Shown piece after piece: positions 5,486 through 7,271 of a DNA stretch of 7,271 bases. Origin of the DNA: Eubacteriales Family XIII. Incertae Sedis bacterium (GTDB taxonomy: Bacteria > Bacillota > Clostridia > Peptostreptococcales > Anaerovoracaceae); the NCBI GenBank assembly GCA_031283865.1, contig JAITAX010000207.1, forward strand, positions 1 to 7,271. Direction: 5' to 3'. The position numbers and the translations under genes are program-made. Every line of letters starts with the position of its first letter. Position 1 is the first letter of the stretch. Under the pieces are notes generated by a model that had not been told where the DNA came from, did not search any database, and saw only the letters and a program-made list of their open reading frames with translations.

Positions 5486-6721
5486 ATGAGGTTATCGAAA
5501 AAAATACGCGGCATCAAACCCTCTCCCATCAGAAAATTCTTCAAGTACACGGAAGCCGCGAAGCACGCGGGCAAGAAGCTGTACTTTCTGAATATCGGCC
5601 AGCCCGATATAAAAACCCCCGCCGTATTCATGGAGGCGATCCGAAACGATTTGCGGGAAATCGTGGAATACGGTCCCTCCGCGGGTTCGCCCGAACTCAT
5701 CGAAGCCGTGCGGGACTACTACGGGCGCTACGGCATGGACTTCTCGCAGGAGGAGATCCTCATCACCTGCGGCGGCAGCGAGGCCCTGCGCTTTGTCGTA
5801 GACTGCATCTGCGACGACGGCGACGAGGTCATTGTGCCGGAACCTTTCTACACGAACTACGGCGCTTTCGTGCGCGCTTCGGGCGGCGTCATCGTCCCGC
5901 TCACCACGCGCGCTGAGGACGGCTACCGCTATGCCGACCGCGACGCGCTCGAACGCCTTGTCACGCCGCGGACCAAGGCCCTGCTGCTCACGAACCCCGG
6001 CAACCCGACGGGCGTCGTGCTCACGCGGGAGGAAATGGAGCGCATCGGCGCTTTCGCGCGGGAAAACGACCTGTTCATCATCTCCGACGAGGTCTACCGG
6101 GAATTTGTATACGACGGCAAAGCCCTGTCGAGCTTCGGTCAGATCGAGGACATCACCGACAGAACCGTGATTATAGATTCCGTTTCAAAGCGCTTCAGCG
6201 CCTGCGGCGCGCGCATCGGCGTCGCGCTCTCAAAAAACAAGGATTTAATGGGCAACTTATTAAAACTTGCGCAGAGCCGTCTCTGCGCGCCCACGCTCGA
6301 ACAGGTGGGCGCCGCCGCGCTCTACAGGCTGCCGCCCGATTACTTCAATGCGGTGCGGGCGGAGTTCGAGCGGCGCCGCAACGCGGTCTGCGAGGAACTG
6401 TCCAAGATCGACGGCGCCGTGTTCTCGACGCCGCCCGGCGCGTTCTACATCACGGTGAAGCTGCCCGTGGACGACGCGGAGGCATTCCTGCTGTGGCTGC
6501 TGCAAAATTTCGACGACGGGGGAGAAACCGTCATGTTCACGCCGGCGGAGGATTTCTACGCGACGGAGGGCCTCGGGCGCAACGAGATCCGCATCGCCTA
6601 TGTGCTGAACGAAAAGGATCTGCGGCGCGCGATCGAGCTGATCCGCCTCGCGCTCTCGGCTTGGCAGAACCTCCGCGCGGACACAACCGCAGACGCGCCG
6701 CGCCGCATCGGAACCGGATAA
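5486..6721 (+). CDS. PLP-dependent class I/II aminotransferase (aspartate aminotransferase-like)
   Basis: This 411-residue fold type I enzyme has the expected landmarks. FLNIGQPDIKTP (34-45) is followed by the cofactor loop ITCGGSEALR (93-102), NPGNPTG (170-176), and SDEVYREF with D201 and Y204, which contact the PLP ring. The SVSKRFSACGARIG segment holds the Schiff-base lysine K235 and the phosphate-binding R243. NEIRIAY holds R369, the likely substrate-carboxylate arginine. It would transfer amino groups between an amino acid and a 2-oxo acid in the cytoplasm; aspartate, aromatic or other substrates cannot be separated by these motifs. The C-terminal tail after SAWQNLR (about 18 residues, Ala/Thr/Arg-rich) looks dispensable. 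The gene starts right after the tlyA stop with a strong ribosome site and ends six bases before mutS. An aminotransferase here is not part of the usual Bacillota cluster. Confidence 0.93.
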   Translation: MRLSKKIRGIKPSPIRKFFKYTEAAKHAGKKLYFLNIGQPDIKTPAVFMEAIRNDLREIVEYGPSAGSPELIEAVRDYYGRYGMDFSQEEILITCGGSEALRFVVDCICDDGDEVIVPEPFYTNYGAFVRASGGVIVPLTTRAEDGYRYADRDALERLVTPRTKALLLTNPGNPTGVVLTREEMERIGAFARENDLFIISDEVYREFVYDGKALSSFGQIEDITDRTVIIDSVSKRFSACGARIGVALSKNKDLMGNLLKLAQSRLCAPTLEQVGAAALYRLPPDYFNAVRAEFERRRNAVCEELSKIDGAVFSTPPGAFYITVKLPVDDAEAFLLWLLQNFDDGGETVMFTPAEDFYATEGLGRNEIRIAYVLNEKDLRRAIELIRLALSAWQNLRADTTADAPRRIGTG

Positions 6722-6727
6722 ACCGCC

Positions 6728-7271
6728 ATGACCCCCATGATGCGCCAATACAACGCAATCAAAGATGCCCACAAGGACTGCATCCTGTTCTTCCGGCTCG
6801 GCGATTTCTACGAAATGTTCTTCGACGACGCGATCACGGCTTCGCGGGAGCTTGAGATCACGCTGACGGGCAAGAGCAGCGGCGACGGGGAGCGCGCGCC
6901 CATGTGCGGCGTACCCTATCATGCCGCAGAGACCTATCTCGCGAAACTCGTGGAGCGCGGCCACAAGGTCGCGATCTGCGAGCAGACCGAGGACGCGGAC
7001 GACGCGAAAGGCATCGTTCGGCGCGAGGTCGTCCGCATCGTCACGCCGGGTACGATCACGGGCCGCGCCATGCTGCAGGACCGGGAAAACAACTACTTGG
7101 CCGCGCTTTTTTTGCAGGAGAAGCAGGCGGGCCTCGTGTTTTGCGACATCACGACGGGCGAGATGAACGCCTGCGAGATCGAGGGGGAGGGCGTCCGTGA
7201 AACCCTGCTGAACGAAACGGTAAGGATCAAGGCCGGGGAACTCCTGCTGAACCGCCGCGCGGACGAAAGCG
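6728..7271 (+). CDS. mutS: DNA mismatch repair protein MutS, N-terminal part (3' truncated)
   Basis: About 181 residues are visible before the window ends with the frame still open. The protein binds base mismatches and small loops and recruits MutL. The N-terminal mismatch-recognition domain is unmistakable: TPMMRQYNAIK, then FFRLGDFYEMFFDDA, where F27-x-E29 is the mismatch-contacting Phe-x-Glu. It is followed by APMCGVPYHAAETYLAKLV, VAICEQTED and REVVRIVTPGT. The connector domain begins after about residue 120 (NNYLAALFLQEK, FCDITTGEMNA). The clamp, lever and ATPase domains would lie downstream. The start at 6728 gives the conserved TPMM sequence; ATGs at 6737 and 6740 are less likely. Only a weak GGAT precedes it, and it lies six bases after the aminotransferase stop, so translation may depend on coupling. 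A run of seven T occurs at 7107-7113. Confidence 0.97.
   Translation, partial: MTPMMRQYNAIKDAHKDCILFFRLGDFYEMFFDDAITASRELEITLTGKSSGDGERAPMCGVPYHAAETYLAKLVERGHKVAICEQTEDADDAKGIVRREVVRIVTPGTITGRAMLQDRENNYLAALFLQEKQAGLVFCDITTGEMNACEIEGEGVRETLLNETVRIKAGELLLNRRADES

Larger units (their letters stand above)
2..7271 (+). other. Probable single polycistronic unit spanning the window
   Basis: All genes are co-oriented. The junctions, in order, are overlaps of 8 and 20 bases, a 3-base gap, a 10-base overlap, gaps of 1 and 32 bases, a 4-base overlap, abutting ends, and a 6-base gap. No hairpin followed by a T-run and no room for a promoter is visible between genes. An internal promoter inside a coding region cannot be excluded by reading alone. 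Confidence 0.6.

Noticed and set aside
1..7271. Possible CRISPR, tRNA, riboswitch, insertion sequence or phage content.
   Set aside because: No direct or inverted repeat array, tRNA-like fold, transposase motif or non-coding stretch large enough to hold such elements was seen.

Overview
The window (7,271 bases, GC-rich) is wall-to-wall protein coding, with every gene on the + strand. It carries nine genes, the first and last cut by the window edges. I see no RNA genes, mobile elements, CRISPR arrays, convincing terminators or internal promoters, and no stretch without a gene longer than about 32 bases. The gene content and order point to a Clostridia-like member of the Bacillota with high GC, probably an uncultivated or gut-type lineage. 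The core order asp23-family / nusB / x / xseA / xseB / ispA / tlyA matches the Bacillus subtilis yqhY-nusB-folD-xseA-xseB-ispA-dxs-yqxC(tlyA) cluster as I recall it. The organism assignment is inference from synteny and protein motifs only.

Layout: (1) 2-613, C-terminal part of a HlyC/CorC-type CBS-domain membrane protein. (2) 606-998, Asp23/Gls24-family (YqhY-like) protein. (3) 979-1413, NusB antitermination factor. (4) 1417-2373, a divergent TsaD/Kae1-like (M22 family) protein in the slot held by folD in B. subtilis. (5) 2364-3554, XseA, and (6) 3556-3816, XseB, the two subunits of exonuclease VII. (7) 3849-4748 (or from 3837), IspA-type farnesyl diphosphate synthase. (8) 4745-5485, TlyA-family rRNA methyltransferase with a TTG start overlapping the ispA stop. 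(9) 5486-6721, a PLP-dependent fold type I aminotransferase. (10) 6728 to the end, the N-terminal part of MutS.

Genes overlap or lie a few bases apart at nearly every junction (8, 20, 10 and 4 base overlaps; gaps of 3, 1, 32, 0 and 6 bases). The window therefore looks like the interior of one long, translationally coupled housekeeping operon mixing transcription (NusB), DNA processing and repair (exonuclease VII, MutS), isoprenoid synthesis (IspA) and rRNA modification (TlyA). The main points of interest are the TsaD-like paralog, which keeps the metal-binding histidines but has lost the signature acidic pair of true TsaD; the absence of dxs between ispA and tlyA; and the aminotransferase placed between tlyA and mutS. 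I did not find a convincing wholly new multi-gene system.
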